The notes: a model not told the origin generated them from the letters alone. A DNA stretch of 64,000 nt from Colias croceus (GCF_905220415.1 NC_059553.1:1386501-1450500); one strand, 5' to 3'. Counted from the first letter of the stretch, positions 35,576 through 49,876 are shown. Translations and numbers: made by a program.

Positions 35576-37140
35576 TAATTAGGTATCTATTCCTTAAAAA
35601 TTATCAAACATACCAGTTTTAAATTGTTTCCTATATTTGTCATGTAGGTCCTTCATAATTTATTTAAATAATAAAAGTAGATAATCCAACGCTATCTGCG
35701 CACACGCTCTTTGTTCGAAGACAAAGAATAATAATGCTACGTGTTATAGCGCATGTGTGCAGTGTCGCGCGTGCATGTGTGTGCGTACGATAGAAATATT
35801 ACGATCGATAAAAAACAGGTGTTCTGTTTAATTTTATTGTAGGGTTTCGGTAGGAGGGTTTTCTTATTGTTACCTGACTACAGCAAAAGATGGTTAGGTA
35901 TGATTTTAAACATTTAGCTACAGACTGTGCAGTGTTGTTGGTCTTGGATTTGGTCGACTGTTCCAATAATTTCCGAATTATCATAATTAAAAAGTTAAAT
36001 ATTTCTAGGTTCATAATCTTGTGCATCCATTGATATAGGTCTATGCTTGGTCTATGTACCTAATACATGATAGTTACTCTAGTCGTCTAGTCACTAATGT
36101 ATCTATGCAAGATCTAAGATGCAGATATCTTCACTAAAAAGAAATACCTATTTGGGCGCTTTTTTGTGAATTTTTCTTCCTCGTCAATATTGTCATTTAG
36201 ATACAGAGTGATAAAACAAGTAGGTAATTTTTACCATACTTTATTAGAGTAGGGATTGAAAGGAACCTCGAACAAATCTACCAAAGAAGAAAATCTCTCC
36301 AGTTATTATGTATTACTTCAATTTTACGAATATTCTCAAAACCATAACCAAGTTACACGAATCATTAGTTACTGTATACGAAAATACAGAAATAAAATAA
36401 AGCACACACCAAAATGGCGGGGTGTCATTGACCCGATTTAAAGAATTTTGGACAAAGAATGGGGAGCCATCGCTTACTGCCGTTCTGAGAACGTTCCTTA
36501 CCATGGTATAATAAATTAAAGAGAATTGATGGAAGTGGGCGTTAATAATATGTAATACAAGAATTATATTTAGAACATTATTTTCGTAGCCTCATATAAA
36601 TCAACGGACGGAGGTTGATGCTCTATTGTTTGGTTTAATACTAAATTTTGTGTGATGTACGAGGATGTACGTAGGCGAAGGTATATTAATTTTGATAAAT
36701 AGATATATAAGAAATACGATATTGTCCCATTACATGTGATTACCTCGTTTTAATAGATTTGATAAGTGTTTAATTTCAGAGGAATGGTTAGTAAATCACC
36801 TTGTCGTTGTTACTCTTAAGAATAGTCCGATTACAGAAACCTCACTTAAGCTTAGCGTTTTGTATGAGCTACCTAATTATTTAAGTAATCTGTGCTATCA
36901 GGTATGGTGGTAACTGGTATTTGGAAACACATACATATTTTGTAATTTAAGCGTCTTCGCCGAATAAAGGGAGAGCTATGATTATAGCCCAGTGTTTATA
37001 TCTCCCAAAATAACTTTAATATTCTAACAATTTCAAAAATAATCTATCGATAAGAGCATAATAAAAGCGTCTGAGTTTTATTGGCTATATTGCCATACGA
37101 AAATAAAAAGTATCTAAACAGAAGGTCTATCAGCTAACCT
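35576..37140. other. No gene seen
   Basis: AT-rich spacer with a CpG/TpG-rich patch at about 35695-35800 (GTGTCGCGCGTGCATGTGTG). No coding signal. Confidence 0.45.
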
Positions 37141-37200
37141 TTTCCACTGGACATGATTCATGAATTTCCACTGGACATGATTCATGAATTTCCACTGGAC
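37141..37200. repeat. Perfect 24-bp tandem repeat, 2.5 copies
   Basis: Unit TTTCCACTGGACATGATTCA plus TGAA, repeated at 37141, 37165 and (half) 37189 with no mismatch. Confidence 0.95.
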
Positions 37201-37687
37201 AACTTTTAAGGAAAAATTGACAAATACAGCCAAAATTTTATGAAGTTCGTTTCAGGTCGAAAAATATGAGAGCTGGGCATTCTGAGTCAAGTTTACCACC
37301 TCTAGTTATTATTCTGTGTCTGAGTGAATGTTTCTAGTAGGTAGTACTAGGTACTACTATTGATTTGAAATTTCATTTCGAAGAAAATTATCGAAAAACC
37401 AATTGTTTATTAAGTATGTCGTGGATATGGAGTATTGTTAAGTGATTGTATGCAAATTATGTGTCGCTTCTAGTGTTAAACTGTAGACAATGGCAAATAA
37501 ATTATTGATCACTTGACTAACAATTTGCGATGTTGAGCTCGGATGTGTACCTACTCGTTGAAATGTTATTTTTTTTATAAATAAACGTTTAATGTCAAAC
37601 CTGAAGTTCAATTCGAATCAGTGGTTCCTGAAATAACCTCGTTTAAATAAACGACGAAAGAAACACTCCAGCTTTAATATCATGTAC

Positions 37688-37875
37688 TGGCTTACCGCTC
37701 GCGGCTTCGCCCACTTTTTTTCAAACCTGATAAATTATATATATACTAAAACCTTCCTATTGAATCACTCTATCTATTAAATAAACTGCATCAAAATGCG
37801 TTGCATAGTTCTAAAAGCATATAAAGGGACATAGGGACAGAAAAAGCGACTTTGTTTTATACTATGTAGGTAGTG
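37688..37875 (+). repeat. Short interspersed repeat, type C
   Basis: Has CTCGCGGCTTCGCCCAC, GCATCAAAATGCGTTGCATAG and AGCGACTTTGTTTTATACTA, shared with copies at 44127 and 49709. Confidence 0.8.
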
Positions 37876-40073
37876 ATTATAAAACAATATAACAGACTAG
37901 ACACACCCTCACATAAAGCATTATTATATCTAAAACTAAGGAGATTACAATGTGTTTCCATTGTGTTTCATAATACATACTGTCTTATCAAACGACGATA
38001 CATTTGTTTAAATTAAAAAAAAAAACAAGGAAGAAAAAATTATCGCTGATTTTTAAATGATAGTGTGACATTTTCGTTGAGATTAAAATAAAGTAGATAT
38101 ATATAATATTAATTACAAACGAGATAATAGTTACAAAGTTTCAGGATTACTGCACTCAAGATTGGCAAACTTAAAAAAAAAATTAAACTGTGTTGCTTTT
38201 TTTTCTAAACTCAATATTAATACGTGCTACGTAATATCTTGTACTTTTTGTACCTAACCTCCTCCTTTTTTGAAGTCGGTTAAAAAGGCTATAAAATTGC
38301 TTATACAGTTAAACTAATTTTATAATTTAAACCTACATAATATGTATTTATAAAAATACCACAGAGACACAGACGTATTTAATTTACCTATGAAATAATG
38401 ACGCTAGGTGTTACTTAATTAGTATATTTTAACATTTTCATCTTTGTCATACTTTCTATAAAATATTCTTAACGTGTTTCTTATTAAAAAAAGGATTCAA
38501 ATATTGTCAGCACTGACTGATTACTTCGCTCAAAGACATAATATGATAATCGGTCGATGGACGGTCGGTCGTTACACCCGGTTAATTCGAAACAGTGTAC
38601 ACTGCTTCCAAACAATTGAATTATTCTTTGGTTTTCTACCATTGTGACGTAGAATGTTGTTCTGCTGAAACGGAATATTTTAATTTTCAATAGGTTATGT
38701 TAATATTTACAGGCCGCTGTTATCACTTGGGTAAAATGTACTATATTGTAGTTATTATGACGCAAAATTAATTAGGTACTTCAAATTGTTTTGCGTAAGT
38801 AAATAATGTTGCGTTTTTACGCAATTTTAATTTAGTAATGTTCCTCAAAGCGCGACTGTGGTGTAAAAAAAAATCTATTAGTCTGCTTCGACAGCATAGC
38901 ATTTGTTGATATCCATTTCATATCATTCTACAGCTCATGCCGAAATTCTTTATGTTTTCCCATTTTATTAATCACCATCTGAAAAAATACCTGATCATTA
39001 TTATTATTCAGTTTACTAATTAAAGATTTACATTAGAAAAACCAAGCCCATAATTGACTGTTCAATTCCCTCGCTTAGAATTAAATATAGTATTTGAACA
39101 AATGAACAATAAACCCGACGTTATAAAATTGGTAGACGGCCATTGTTCAACACAATGGTGACAATTATTAAAGAATTACCATTGTATTCGATATTCGAAT
39201 GGTGACCCGCATGCTCATTTGCCGCCCTGTCAAAGTGAAGTTTCAGGTCTGCAGATAAAAAAAATAAAAAATACAGATTAAAAATTTCGAAATCCATAAG
39301 TTGGCTAAACCATTAGCAAAGATAGCCTGTTTGTAAAGCTTGCCAGCGACTAATCTAATCTTATCTTCTTATCGAAGACGTATTTCGCAACGTCGTAGAA
39401 TGGACAATACAGAACCTGGAATAATTCTAGGAACAAATTATAAAACGACGAAACAATATTTGATTAGTCTAGTTGCTAAATTGTTTGGCTTTGTATTATC
39501 ATTGGCCATTTGTAATCAACTTCCATAAAAGGCCGACGATAACAAAGCGTTTATATGTTATATCTATAACATAATAATATTACCTAGGTATATTCATGAG
39601 ACAGAATTAAAAATAAAACCACTGCATGTTATCAATTATATTTATGAAAGTATATGTTTATATTCTTAGAAATAACTTCACAAATTAGGTAAATAATAAT
39701 TATTCCACTCCGAGATCCTATAACAGTATCCATTGCTGTTTAAATTTATTTTAAGGGGGGCTTTTCTTTTCAGAAGGGTCCTTTTATAGATTTTATATTA
39801 TTTATCATGTACTATATAAATTGAACTATGTGAATAGTGCTTTATTGTACAAAAATCCGTTTTAAATTATTCCGAGCAGATATTCGGTATCTTGTACAAT
39901 ATGCAGATTAAATTGCTATCGTACTATCAAAAATTATCCTGATTTTCCAACGAAGAGACATTCATATTAAGTATCAGCATGATTACTACCTACTACTATC
40001 ATAAGATTGCAGAATTATCGAATTTATATCAATAAGTGTACTTACTTAGGTATTTTCTACGAAAATATAGTTT
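37876..40073. other. No gene seen
   Basis: AT-rich spacer. At 38259-38288 there is a fragment CTCCTCC(T)n GAAGTCGGTTAAAAAG of the repeat found at 55783-56236. No coding signal. Confidence 0.5.
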
Positions 40074-40275
40074 ACTAGCTGCTTCGCGCGGTTTCACCCC
40101 CGTGGCTCCACTCCTGTTGGTCGTAGCGTGATGATATATAGGTAGCCTATAACCTTCCTCGATGAATGGGCTATCTAACACCGAAAGAAATTTTCAAATC
40201 GGACCAGTAGTTCAAGAGATTAACGCGTTCAAACAAACAAACAAACTCTTCAGCTTTATAATATTAGTATAGATT
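40074..40275 (+). repeat. Short interspersed repeat, type B
   Basis: ACTAGCTGCTTCGCGCGG head, CTCCTGTTGGTCGTAGCG, and a tail ending TTTATAATATTAGTATAGAT. Confidence 0.88.
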
Positions 40276-41304
40276 CGTAAAGTATGTACCTAATTCGCAG
40301 GTAGGTTTTTTATTATAATTTTGCATAAAATCTCCTTGAAAAAGATAACAAAGTTTTTACAAGACAGTTGCACTTTGAATAAATTTTGTAAAAAACAACA
40401 AAAACTATAAGGAAGTTGAAAATATATTCGCGTTTTAGAAAGTCTTCCTTCGTTGATAAGAAATAAAGGTCAGAAACTGTGTTTTTTATATTTTTGTAAG
40501 AAATATTCAAATAAAATAGTTACTATACTTAATTGACAATTTATTAGTGAATTTATTATTTATAATATTAGGTAAGACGCAGGTACCTACCTATCGAATA
40601 AGATAGAGTATAATATATAATACATATACAGTCACAGATACTTAGGTATCAGCTTTTATGAATACTTACAAGATTTGCATTTAAAAACTTTTTAAATGAT
40701 ACCATATAAAACATAAATGAAGAACTTGTTTAGAAACACATAAGAAAATATAATTTGAACTGCAAATGTTTGCATAAAAACGTTAGAGAAAGCTTCATAA
40801 CGGCCCAAGTTACCATACTGCCCTCCCACGCTTGACTCAAAAAGGAATAAGGATATATAATAATACTGCAGATTATATATAGTACATGATACTAACTTTG
40901 CAGTGCGGCTTCTCTCGTGCACTTTACGTTTAGTATGACCTGTCATGCTTTTGTATAAAAGTTTCGTGGTAAATAATTATTAATACATGAGTATGTGTTT
41001 ATTTTTTATATGCTATTTTAAATTTGAACATTTCTGCAAAACCGAGCAAATTTTCGGTCGTGAAATAAGACAAAGTAATTTTCTATTATTATTTAATTAC
41101 TTAATAAATAATAGGAAGTTTTGCGTGCTAAAATACCGTTTGGAGTTTATTCGTCTACTCCTAAATATTATTACCTATGTTTTCGCTCCTACTTGATTAT
41201 ATTATCTGAAAAGGGGAAAACCACTAAAATAATATTATAACGTACATAACGTTGTATTACCGATTTAAAATTAAATACAATTTATACATGTATTTTGAAT
41301 ACCT
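40276..41304. other. No gene seen
   Basis: AT-rich spacer; open frames without motifs. Confidence 0.5.
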
Positions 41305-41521
41305 ACTAGCTGTTCCCCGCGGTTACACCCGCATTGCTCAGCTCCTGTTGGTCTTAGCGTGATTTTATATAGCCTATAGCCTTCCTCGATAAATGGGCTA
41401 TCTAACACCGAAAGAATTTTTCAAATCGGACCAGTAGTTCCCGAGATTAGCGCGTTCAAACAAACAATCAAACAAACAAACAAACTCTTCAGCTTTATAA
41501 TATGTATTAGTATACCTAGAT
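41305..41521 (+). repeat. Short interspersed repeat, type B
   Basis: ACTAGCTGTTCCCCGCGG head, CTCCTGTTGGTCTTAGCG, CTATCTAACACCGAAAG, and the (CAAA)n CTCTTCAGC tail. Confidence 0.88.
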
Positions 41522-42059
41522 GTGTTCTTGTTTGTTTGTATTCTTTGAAAGGTTCTTTGGTTATTAGCGTAAGAATGAAATTTTATGATTTTCTCTGCTT
41601 AATTTCTGAAATGAAGGTTTCGTTTGTCGCGTTTTGTGTTTTTTTGAAGAGATATTTCTTTAGGCGCGTTCAAAGTAAAATTTCAAGGTCGCGTCATGGC
41701 AATACCGTCACGTCATGGAGTAAAACGACGATTTTGATATTTCAATCTTGCCAAAGAATTTAACAATAAAAACGTGTCACAATTAGTACACCCTTTATTT
41801 TCCTCAAGCCAAGAATGCCACATTTATTTCCGTGAATGTTATCTGATTATATTATTTCCGTTATTTCTTTATTGTTTTGATAAGCGAGTGACACTTATTA
41901 TATTATGTACTTGAGAACTTGTACTGGGAAATAAAATAATTTAACAGTAATTTTAGAGTAACAGGATAAATGTTTTCCAGTAATTAGTTACATATATTTT
42001 TTATGATAATATTATTGTGAAACATGAAGGCGTGGTTTGTTTTTATAATGAAACAAAAC

Positions 42060-42292
42060 TAAGGCTTGTTGCAGAGCTTGACCGACCATCAATCAGTGCG
42101 TGCCGCGTGCGTACGTCAGTCGCGCTTGTCATATGTATGGAAATTCATAAAACCGTTCATAGCTAGACCGACCATACGCACGCGTATTGTCATGCGCATT
42201 AGTGTCATAGTCATACAATTGTTGATGCGTACCGTCCGCGTCAGGACCGACGGTACGCACTGACGGTCGGTCAAGCTCTGCAACCAGCCTAA
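42060..42292. mobile_element. Short MITE, TAA target duplication (PIF/Harbinger-like)
   Basis: The element is 42063-42289 (227 bp), flanked by TAA on both sides. The ends GGCTTGTTGCAGAGCTTGAC and its inverted counterpart GGCTGGTTGCAGAGCTTGAC pair over about 30-40 bp and continue as GACCGACC. The interior is unusually GC/CpG-rich with further inverted GCGTAC and GACCGAC motifs, so the whole can fold. The 3-bp TAA duplication and GG..CC ends suggest PIF/Harbinger. Confidence 0.85.
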
Positions 42293-43404
42293 GGATGAAA
42301 AGCTAAAAACTATATTTTTGGCCATTTATTAGTAAAAGCTAAATTATTATAAATATTTATCTTAAATCTAGGCATAGCGTCAGACTAGCACTAGTGATGG
42401 ACTATAAATTATTTTTATAGCTCTGCACATACGAAATTAAGCTCTATGCCAATGGTTTTGAGATTAAAATATAATGTCGACAAATTGCGTCGATGTAGTT
42501 CGGAAATGACCCCATTCTAGTCTGCATTGCACAATCTCTTGTTCTCGAATGACAGCCTTTGGGCAGCAAGGGTTGGGTCACATTGGTTGATACATCCATG
42601 CTTACAGTCTGTATATAAACGCACTATGTAAACGTGAAATTTTTTAAGAATATAGGTATTTTGTTGCTTTCTTTGTAAGATTCGTATGAAATTAGCTAGG
42701 TAGTTACTGGTTACCAAGATAGATGATAATCTGAATTAACACATACATATATGCCACTTTTACCTGGGATTTGGGAAGCACACGAGTGAAGCTGGAAGCA
42801 GCAGCAGCAGTGATCAGTGAGCTACTGATACTTAGTCTGTTAGTAATATTGGTCACAAAGAACTGTGAAAATAAGCGTTAAAAATATGTTATAATTGGTT
42901 TTATGATTATAATACTGTCTTTTATAAAGATTTTTTTAATAATGACCAGTATAACTTGAAACAATATAACATTGTCATGATGCACTTATCCTTAGTCTCT
43001 CAGTATGCTCGCAAGCCTGTTATAGCACAAACATAAAATTAAGAGCTGAAGTAACTCCTAGCCAACTCTGATATCCTAGTACTCCGCGTCTATTATTGTC
43101 TAGCCTTAGACTCAAACGAAGACCTAGATTTTCTAGGCTTCCTAGGTACATTGTAAATTCTAGGTTACATTACAATGTTGATTGTCTGTTTCTTACATAA
43201 TTAAGGTAGGTAATTGGTGTTAATAGATTAGAGCGCAGTATATTTTGATGAATAAGGATAACGTTGGTTTTGTATGTATAGGTAACTTCTAACAACTTAA
43301 TTTTAGAAATGAGTTACGGTAAATGACCTTATTATCCTTAATTCTTGCGACTATTTTCAAATTATTGGCATGTTTTATTTATGGTTTTAATTGATATAAA
43401 AAGT
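42293..43404. other. No gene seen
   Basis: AT-rich spacer with a (GCA)n short run at about 42796-42812. Confidence 0.45.
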
Positions 43405-43482
43405 AATCACATCACATCAGCCTATTCCTGACTCCTGTCCGTGTCCACTGCTGAACGTAGGCCTCTCCCAGATCTTGCCACT
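43405..43482 (+). mobile_element. Short retroelement fragment
   Basis: CATCAGCCTATTCCTGACTC..GTCCACTGCTGAACGTAGGC..CTC is a frequently dispersed sequence in Lepidoptera, known to me from general experience. Only about 75 bp remain. Confidence 0.5.
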
Positions 43483-43544
43483 TTTCGATATAAGAATTCG
43501 ATATTATAAATTCAAATACATTTTTTTAGTAGTTTCATCGCAAT

Positions 43545-43752
43545 CGATACTAATATTATAAAGCTGAAGAGTTTGTTTGTTTGTTTGAACGCGCTAATCT
43601 CCTCAGGAACTACTGGTCCGATTTGAAAAATTCATACGGTGTTAGATAGCTCATTCATCGAGGAAAGCTATAGAGATATAGACTTTATATCATTACGCTA
43701 AGACCAACAGGAGCGGAGCCACGCGGGTGAAACCGCGGAGCGCAGCTAGTAT
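43545..43752 (-). repeat. Short interspersed repeat, type B, reverse orientation
   Basis: Begins ATACTAATATTATAAAGCTG and ends GGAGCGCAGCTAGTAT; the full-length reverse complement of the type B copies. Confidence 0.88.
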
Positions 43753-44126
43753 AAAATAAACAGAAAGAACAAGGAAAGAACCCTCAGCCCTTCCTCTATT
43801 GACAACGAAGTTTACACGTCATTGCTTTTTATGAGGTTTGGGATAATAGCTCTATATTAGCGTTGAGAAAGCAAAGGGCCTTTTTTATTTTATTTTTATT
43901 TTTGAAGGATTTTTAGGTGAAAAAGCTTTTACAATAATCAGAAGTAAGGTAGTTTTAAGAATTAAATATTGAAGTTGCAAAAGTAACCATGCAAGATGCC
44001 AAAATAGGCAAAAGTATGCAACTTTCAAGTATTCTATATAATACAGATAATGTAATGTATCTCGAACATTATAAATTATAATATATAGATACAATTCAAT
44101 TTTTTTTAATTATTTATAGGTACCAT

Positions 44127-44274
44127 ACTAGCATTCCGCCCGCGGCTTCGCCCGCTTTGTATAAAGCCTAATAAATTATAAATTATAAAACGCATCAAAG
44201 TCCGTTGCGTAGTTTATATATATGGACATAGGGAGAGAAAAAGCGACTTTGTTTTATACTATGTAAGCTTTTAT
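44127..44274 (+). repeat. Short interspersed repeat, type C
   Basis: ACTAGCATTCCGCCCGCGGC head, AAACGCATCAAAGTCCGTTG, and AGCGACTTTGTTTTATACTA, shared with 37688 and 49709. Confidence 0.82.
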
Positions 44275-44644
44275 GTAAGTAGTATGATCACAGAGTATGA
44301 TTATAAACATAAATCTTCATGTTCTTTAACTGCAATGGCTGCATGTGTCAATCTCATTGACATTTCACAAGTGGGCTGTCCAATGATCTATGAAATCATG
44401 AAATATATAAAATTGTAATACATAAGTACCATAAAAGCAAATATGGGCGCGACATTGTCCTTTCACAAGTGGGTCAAGGAGGTGGAGTCGCCGAGCCCAT
44501 TCTGACAGACCATTTAATTACCAAGCTACATTACAGCTGTGTGATTATCATTTTATTTCCAAATTAACTGTTATCGTTTTAATTACCTTTTTTGTATCAG
44601 ATTAAGGATACTGGTATCACTGAGGGTTTTGTCATTTTTTAATT

Positions 44645-44785
44645 ACGAATTCAAATTCAAATTCAAATTAATTTATTTGCCAAAGAACATGGTATATTGG
44701 TATACATAGATGTCAGGTAACAATTATTGAGTTCCAGCATGTTCAGCCGTTATTAACAGCATGCAAATTATGTCACTTAATTTAA
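44645..44785 (-). mobile_element. LINE 3' tail fragment
   Basis: Minus strand reads towards ATAAATTAATTTGAATTTGA, an A/T-rich tail of GAATTT units. Low complexity; assignment tentative. Confidence 0.4.
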
Positions 44786-45321
44786 TTAATTATAAATATA
44801 AATATAATAATAATAGAAAAAAATTTTCAAATTATTATTATTTATTACCAGTTGTACTTACTTGCAATAAGATTATTAAAAAAATAGTTATAAAACACAT
44901 CTTAATTTTAAAAAATAATAGACGAGATTTTAGAATTTAATGATTGTAAATGTAAATGATTATAAATTGAAAAACATTCGTCTTGAGGTTTTGTTTAATT
45001 TCGTTTGGAATAAACAATACGTTTTTTCAATTTAAATTGACGTAATTGCTAAGTGATACCTAATTTATAAACTGTAGGTACTTGCAAATTGTTATTTTAT
45101 ACTCTACTCTACTAGTCCATAGAAGGCGTATCATAAAATATAATATAGTATTCACAACTCATCCAACCCAAAGGGTGTGACTCACGCATTGCAGAACTAA
45201 ATAAATTATAAAAACGTATCTACAGAAAACTATATTGTCTTTATGTCCATTTCATAAAGTCTAAAATCGTTTAAAATCATATATCATAGAAATTGCGAAG
45301 TTTTGTATTATCTATGAAACG

Positions 45322-47067
45322 TAGGGTAATTGCGCTGGTTTGCCGTCCAGCTTCTGTTTTCGTCCATTTGACTGACCTGCTACAATCATGTGCGTAAAAC
45401 TTGAATACAAACCTACCTTCCCGCGCAAGTTTGCACTTTTTACGGTCCATAATGTTTAAGCAACAGTACTATCAACATTAAAATTTGATTTGACAAGAAG
45501 AGAGTTCAAAAAATTAACGTAAATGAGGCCGCTTCGCATACGTGCCTTGCAGATGTCATCGCGCGAGAGAAAAATTTGCCGGCGAGAAAAGTTCATGGTA
45601 AGGTAAATCACTGTTTTAGCTAGTTTACGTAATATTTTTGGTACGTATGTTTATTTATAAGCATAATAAACGCAATTATAAGTGTTTATCATACATTTTT
45701 ATAATACTCTTCGAAATATTAAGTGGACGGATACTAGGTTACCAAATTCTCAAAATATTTGGTTTTCGTCCAAGTGGACGGAAACTCAAACAGCTACGTG
45801 AATATTTGTTAGGGTCATTTTACTTTATCGGACCTTTTAAATACTGAATAGTTTCTCCCGAAGTGATCTTTATTGCTATTAGTTTAGTTTTTTTGGTTTC
45901 CGTCCACTGCTATGTCAGTGCTGCCAAAATAAAAAAATATTTAAAGAAGTGGACGAAAACTAAATTTAGCTTTAAATGTTTTAGTTTTCGTCCATGAATG
46001 AGTATTGGAGTATCCAAAAATTAAATATAGCCATTCTTTTGCATTACTTTTCGTCTATTTTTACGTATTGAAAAGTTTTCTATTCAGTATCTTCCTTATA
46101 AATAATTGGTGAGGGCCAGAGTGTTGTAGGTACCTAATATTGTCATTCATTCAGTCATGTATCATTCTCCTTATGTGAAGTAGAGTCAATTATTCGTAGC
46201 ATAAATGGGGGTAGGTCAGACATAATACACTGTATTTTTCTTGATTATCATTCACTTGAGTATCATCTTTTATTCTAGGTCTGTTTTGCCAATGCAGTAT
46301 TTTTTTATTATACTTACTCAACGTATCCTCAGAAAGATCTTACTGTTTTTAGATGGCCTCGAAGGAGTCTAAGAAATCTAGAAAAAAAAGACGCTGCGTA
46401 CACTGAAGATTCTGTAGCTAAAACTTATTATTATGGCTGTGTGTTTATAGTACGTTTCATTTGATAAACAAAGTATTAGAATGAAAATTTTTGTTGTTAG
46501 AATGAATATTTCTGTTTTTTATGTTATTTTTTAGTCCTGTAATTATTACTTGTTTCATTTACATTGTAAGGAACGCATTCCTTTCTTTATTATGAATGAT
46601 TATACAGTCATCACTAACGCCTATAAGGACTGCCAAGTGCTACATAGATCTCAGTGTTGACTAGTTATATTGATTATTATTAGTAAAACCACAAGTAAAA
46701 CTAAACCTGGGTAGTGAGAAATTGTAATGTTAATTAAATAAACGTATATATTTACCTGTAATTGATTTTAAACTTAATAGTTGACCTACCCTCCTTTTTC
46801 TACACGGTGGTCGAAAACTAGCTTACACTAGGACGAAAACCAGTTTTTTTGGACGAAAACTAGCATTTACCCTACTTTTGCAGAAAATAATTTAAATAAA
46901 AAGATACATCAAAATGATTTATTTTCCCTTAATATTATCTTAAAGAAGACTATATAAGGACTTAAAAAAAAAATTATATGTTTAAGGAAGGGTGCTCCAA
47001 AATATTTATTTCGTATCACAAAGTTGGCAACTCCTATAATTGGACGAAAACCAGCGCAATGACCCTA
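45322..47067. mobile_element. 1.74-kb non-autonomous DNA transposon with subterminal motif arrays
   Basis: The element is 45324-47065 between TA dinucleotides. The ends are GGGTAATTGCGCTGG and the reverse complement of GGGTCATTGCGCTGG. The motif TGGACGAAAAC(C/T)A, part of the right end, recurs through the element in both orientations: about 45356, 45724, 45762, 45775, 45896, 45950, 45984, 46807, 46830, 46850 and 47040, with 0-2 changes. No transposase frame is seen; the 69-residue frame at 45638-45847 has no motif. Such arrays are expected if a transposase binds many subterminal sites. Confidence 0.85.
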
Positions 47068-49118
47068 ATTTGCCACGTTTGACCCATTTGCTAGACTCCC
47101 AAGTGTTTAGATAATAAATAGTATGTTAATCAAGTAATTAATTATAATGAGTTCACATGAAAGTAAATAATGGATAAAGAAAATAAGATGGATTTAAAGT
47201 TAAATTTGTGAACGAAAAATTAAAGTATCAGAAAGACCCATTTGTAGATTTCTTTCATCTTATAAGTATCTAAAGTATCATCGGTTCAGACACATTTTTA
47301 AACTCATAGACCTAATACAAACAGAAGAATAATAGCATAATGTTTGAATCATAGCATTACCTATTTGTATTATGAACCCACAGTGGTAGGTTTGATTTCG
47401 CACTTGACCGTTTTCTGGAATGTCATGGCCTGTTTGATTTTAATTCTACATTAACTATACCAACATATTCATAAATATTAAGTTTATATAAGCTACCTAG
47501 TTACATAGGTTTGTATTTGCATAAACTTTAGAGTAATTATTTGCTTATTGTTATGGTTCTGCTAGAATTAAGATGTAAAACGATATAAACTATTATTTGG
47601 TTGTCTTAATATTGCCATATTAGAATAATCAACACGGAATAGAATCTTAAAAAATATTTTCGAGTAACGACAAATCAAATGTTGACACTTGTTATTTTTA
47701 ACAGCACTGTGCGAGCATCTTTGCTTCCTGCATATAATTTAAAATAAACATTAATCACATATTCAAGGATAAAAATAGACAATATATTGTTTACGGCGCT
47801 GTCAAGGTGAGAACGCAGTTGTGTGGTTACGTCAATTTTATTAATTATCTGTATTCTGTTATTGGTATAGCTTATATCTAAACACGTTTGTAAGCACAGA
47901 TAATATAACACTAACTATACTAGTAGCAATGAGTACCGTTTTGCGATAATAATAATTTTAACGCGCACCATTTAAAATTGACCCGCGCGAATTTTAAATA
48001 ATTTATTTTCTGAAAACTTCAAATCATTATAACATACCTAAGCAATTTTAAATATTTTCTGTATTTTCGTAACCACTCGTAAACATTTACAGAATACCTA
48101 TTTGCTTACTCTTTGGCTACACAACGCCAACAGTACAGTAGCAACATTGTAATGCCTACCCAAATGGATTATTGTAACTTGAGGAATGATGAAAGGAGAT
48201 GAAAGAATAAATGATACTAATTATGTAGATAATGTAAAAAAATCATATCCCATTCCTAAACGAGTTAAAAACATTTAATTTAATTATGTAGTAAGTATAT
48301 TTTCATATACATAGTTCTAGTTTAGTTACCTCGTTTAATTATTTAAATAAAATTGTGTTTTCTTCCACATCATTTGAAGCTTTTCTTATACCTAGCTTCA
48401 TTTTCTTAAAATAAATAAACACAGAAGCTAGAATCTAACAAAATAAATATGTATACGAAACACGAATTGGCAAATAAACCTCATTGCATTTTAAGCACAA
48501 ACATTATTCGAGGTTATTGCTTCTCGAAATAAATTCGTGGATTTAAAAACAACTTCAAGTCTGTGTTGTAAAAACGGTGCTAATTAACTCAGCACTGTTT
48601 AGTGTTGGCTAAATGTTTACTTAATAAATACATGGAAGTGACCTTTATTTTAAATATTTGTTAAATTAAGTAAAACTTTAAATAAACAAGGAATATGATA
48701 TGTTTGTTTGTAATATTTTAACGAAATTTTAAATGTTATTTGCAAGGTTTTAAATACTATTATTGACTGTTAAAATTGTAGTAAGTAAATCTGTGGTCTG
48801 TGTGCTGTGGCATTGCAGCAAAAGAAAAGATATCGTGATTTGATAGCGATTTGTTTTGCGAATTACAAGCATTCGTGCTGAAGACATTCATTAATTTCTC
48901 ATTGCAATTTGCAACTATTGTGTGGATCTTAGTTGTTTGTAGTTTCAAATAGAAAAGGGTGGAATTGGAAACTGGAAACCCTTTCTTAACAAGTTTAATT
49001 TTAGTTACCTACCTGTCCTTCCTAAGCTTATTTTTCAAAGCTACTGAAATTAAAGGTGCACATTATATTTATAAATTTAAAATTTGTATATTTAGATGTA
49101 TTAACATTTTATATGCTT
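47068..49118. other. No gene seen
   Basis: AT-rich spacer; open frames at 47675-47911 and 48760-48948 have no motif. Confidence 0.5.
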
Positions 49119-49440
49119 TGACAGGTTTGAGTCTGCGAGTGGAACGGCTGGAGTCTCGCCATAAAGTGAGCTTCAACTCCTTCGTGGTGAGAGTACCGAC
49201 TGCCAAGCTGAGCGTTTACATGTGCGAAGGGTTTTGGCCGCAGGGAGTTGTGTTTCGCCGCTTCCGCGGACGGATACCGAGCAGAATCGCGTCACACGCC
49301 GAAGACATATATAGCGTTTATTAATTTAGTATTTAAGTAGTTTTAAGTTCATATGGGCCGTAGTTTTTAAGTTATTTTAAGACCTTTAACTGTAACTACA
49401 TTCATTGCCTGAAATAAACAAATAAATAAATATAAATAAA
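49119..49440 (+). mobile_element. Retroposed LINE ORF1 end with A-rich tail
   Basis: A frame of about 65 residues up to the stop at 49324 (RVERLESRHKVSFNSFVVRV, then FWPQGVVFRRFRGR) looks like the C-terminus of the ORF1/gag-like protein of insect LINEs. It is followed directly by a short 3' UTR and an (AAAT)n-type tail at 49415-49440. No ORF2 lies between, so this may be an ORF1-only element. The region is more GC-rich than its flanks. Confidence 0.6.
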
Positions 49441-49708
49441 ATAAAGATGCTACATAAGTTTTTAATGGGGCTTCCAGACGAGCTAGTTCCATGTTTGCTG
49501 AAAGTAAAGTCTACAGAGGAGCGGGAAACCCGCTAATGGCCGTCTAAATTCGACAGCACGATTGCGTTCACGTTTCCAAATTGGACAACAGCTGCTACTG
49601 TTCTATTATTTGATTGCTATTGAGCAACTCGTAGGTTGTAAGTACCTCTTATTGAATTCTGATGTCCTGGTACTTGCATTATTTTCTAGATATGTTTCCA
49701 TTTATACA

Positions 49709-49876
49709 AACTAGATTTCCACCCGCGGCTTTGTCTGCTTGGTATAAAACTTAACAAATTAAAATCTTATTACCTACCCCATTAAAAAACTGTATCAAAA
49801 TCTGGTGCGTACCTACCTATTTCTTTTTTTAACTGCGGGCAGCGAGTAGCGACTAGTTTTATATCATGTAGCGACA
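49709..49876 (+). repeat. Short interspersed repeat, type C (degenerate)
   Basis: ACTAGATTTCCACCCGCGGC head and CTGTATCAAAATCTGGTGCG; interrupted by a poly-T stretch. Confidence 0.65.
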